Part shown: positions 62,932-64,000 of the stretch, piece after piece | Numbering within the stretch: the stretch's first letter is position 1 | Layout: the number at the start of each line of letters is the position of its first letter | Source: Xylocopa sonorina | Lineage: Eukaryota > Arthropoda > Insecta > Hymenoptera > Apidae | DNA: 64,000 bases | NCBI RefSeq assembly: GCF_050948175.1 | Contig: NC_135203.1 | Location: 1,550,001 to 1,614,000, forward strand | Direction: 5' to 3' | Made by a program: the position numbers and the translations under genes | Notes under the pieces: model-generated | What the model was told of the DNA's origin: nothing | Database searches by the model: none | The model's input: the letters and a program-made list of their open reading frames with translations, nothing else

Positions 62932-64000
62932 TGGTGATACGTGTGTACTTACAAAGTGATAAGTCGTACCTTTCGTGCGTCGAGCGTTCTGCCGATTTCT
63001 AATTGCAACATTATCGTCGTCCGTCTCGGTGAATCGGCGCGGCCGCGGCCGTTCGTGCGATCGCGCCGGCAACGAGTCATGTAACACGCGTGTGTGTATA
63101 CGATAAAAGGTAGCAAATTGGCGAGGTATACCCGGGGATCGGGCAGAAAATGAGGGGAAAAAAGGAGGAAAGCGAGCCGCGCCGAATTATCCTTCGTGCT
63201 CGCTGCGAGGAATCGTGCATGTGCGGTTGTAATTGAGTCTACGAGCAAATAACCGGCTTGCAGCCTCCTCCGGCTTCCTCTCTTTCGCTTTCCGCCACAG
63301 GGTGCAGAAATGAAATCCATCCGCGATGCGGCGAGCGTTTTGTACGGCTCGGTCGAGGCGAACGTCGGGGCCCCGCGGGTTTTTCTTGCGATCGCTCAAG
63401 GCGTCGATGGAAACGATCGTAATCCGGGCCCAATTTGGCAGGAAATCGCGTGCCGTTCGCCCCGACACGAACGACGCCCGTCCGACGCGGAGGAACGTGG
63501 AATGTTGTAATTGGCGGCAGAAGGTACCACGGGCACCGATGTCCTCCGCTGATATCCTCTACCCTTCCCCCATTCATTTTTAAGGACAACGTGTTACCAG
63601 TACTTTTTGCCAGTTCCTGTCGCTGCCCCGGCTTGTTTTCAACCCGAGACGGAAACGGTCCCCGTAACGAATCCCATTTAACCCTTTAACCGCACAGGAG
63701 GCACACGTATTCGGATTCTTGCTAGTTTTAATCACCTCTCCTTGTTCATCTCGCGACGTACACAGTAGTTTTCTTCTTATCGTTTCTTCGCGAATTTTCT
63801 TAATTTCGAAAAAGTTTACTTTTTTTCCATTTCGCAAGGACTGCGTCGCGTTAGTCTGATCATTCCCCGACATGTCAGCTTTCTCGTTGGAGCTACCGAC
63901 GAGATTTTCGCGCGGCGCACGAACGACCCTCCGCGTAGAACGGTATAATACCCTTTTACGCGCAATATCGCGTACAGGGAACGGCGTCGGGGCAATTGCA

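Larger units (their letters stand above)
51223..64000. other. Presumed intron or intergenic, no gene seen
   Basis: CpG-rich DNA alternating with AT-rich islands (about 53.7-54.1, 54.6 and 55.5-56.1 kb). An isolated strong acceptor (CTCACATCTCTGTCTTTCAG) ends at 55771, followed by 30 open codons to a stop. Another (TGCACTTTTCCAG) ends near 59463. No matching donors were identified. The 261-codon minus ORF at 52045-52830 covers the poly-T run and is judged chance. Confidence 0.5.

Noticed and set aside
1..64000. tRNA, rRNA, known conserved insect microRNAs, mariner or piggyBac ends, telomeric TTAGG
   Set aside because: Looked for characteristic strings by eye and found none; a covariance-model and repeat-library search would be decisive.

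Overview
The window looks like non-coding, gene-poor sequence from an arthropod nuclear genome, most probably a hymenopteran (bee, ant or wasp). This is an inference. It rests on abundant CpG that is not depleted, many short simple repeats, GT-AG intron borders, and the absence of any long conserved open reading frame. The longest ATG ORFs (about 250-260 codons, for example around 14.4-15.2 kb, 41.5-42.3 kb and 52.0-52.8 kb) are Arg/Ser-rich. Several run through microsatellites or homopolymers, so I treat them as chance ORFs.

The one recognisable piece of conserved coding sequence is a 99-bp internal exon on the minus strand at 3355-3453. It encodes an ankyrin repeat starting TALHWAAKHGDEN and closely resembles the ankyrin region of the SOWAH (sosondowah) family. 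About 160 bp downstream on the same strand lies a possible 6-nt microexon (3187-3192, AAC GGG = Asn-Gly) with near-ideal splice sites. It would supply the next two residues expected of an ankyrin repeat. I found no other exon of this gene with confidence. If the gene is intact, the rest of the window (3.5-64 kb) is probably a very long upstream intron, or that intron plus its 5' region.

The best candidate for a new gene is on the plus strand at about 31.68-33.35 kb, nested in the presumed intron. An ATG exon (31681-31889) ends at a GTGAGT donor. After 935 bp a strong TTTCAG acceptor opens a second exon (32825-33311). The two join in frame to give a 231-residue ORF, followed 37 nt later by an AATAAA signal. 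No domain is recognised. Several weaker splice-bounded ORFs are listed with low confidence, notably minus-strand 34528-34811 and 30710-30871.

The remainder holds simple repeats: GA, GAA/CTT, AAT, CAG/CAA, GAC, GGA, GGCT, GGCA, CCTCCG, CTCTA and CG arrays, plus 12-21 nt poly-C and poly-G runs clustered at 38.2-41.9 kb. It also holds short tandem duplications, perfect palindromes and hairpins, a perfect POU-factor MORE palindrome at 23977-23988, a diverged ~110-bp duplicated element near the left end, and a 22-bp exact direct repeat at 24.4/24.9 kb. I saw no rRNA, tRNA, CRISPR array or recognisable intact transposon.
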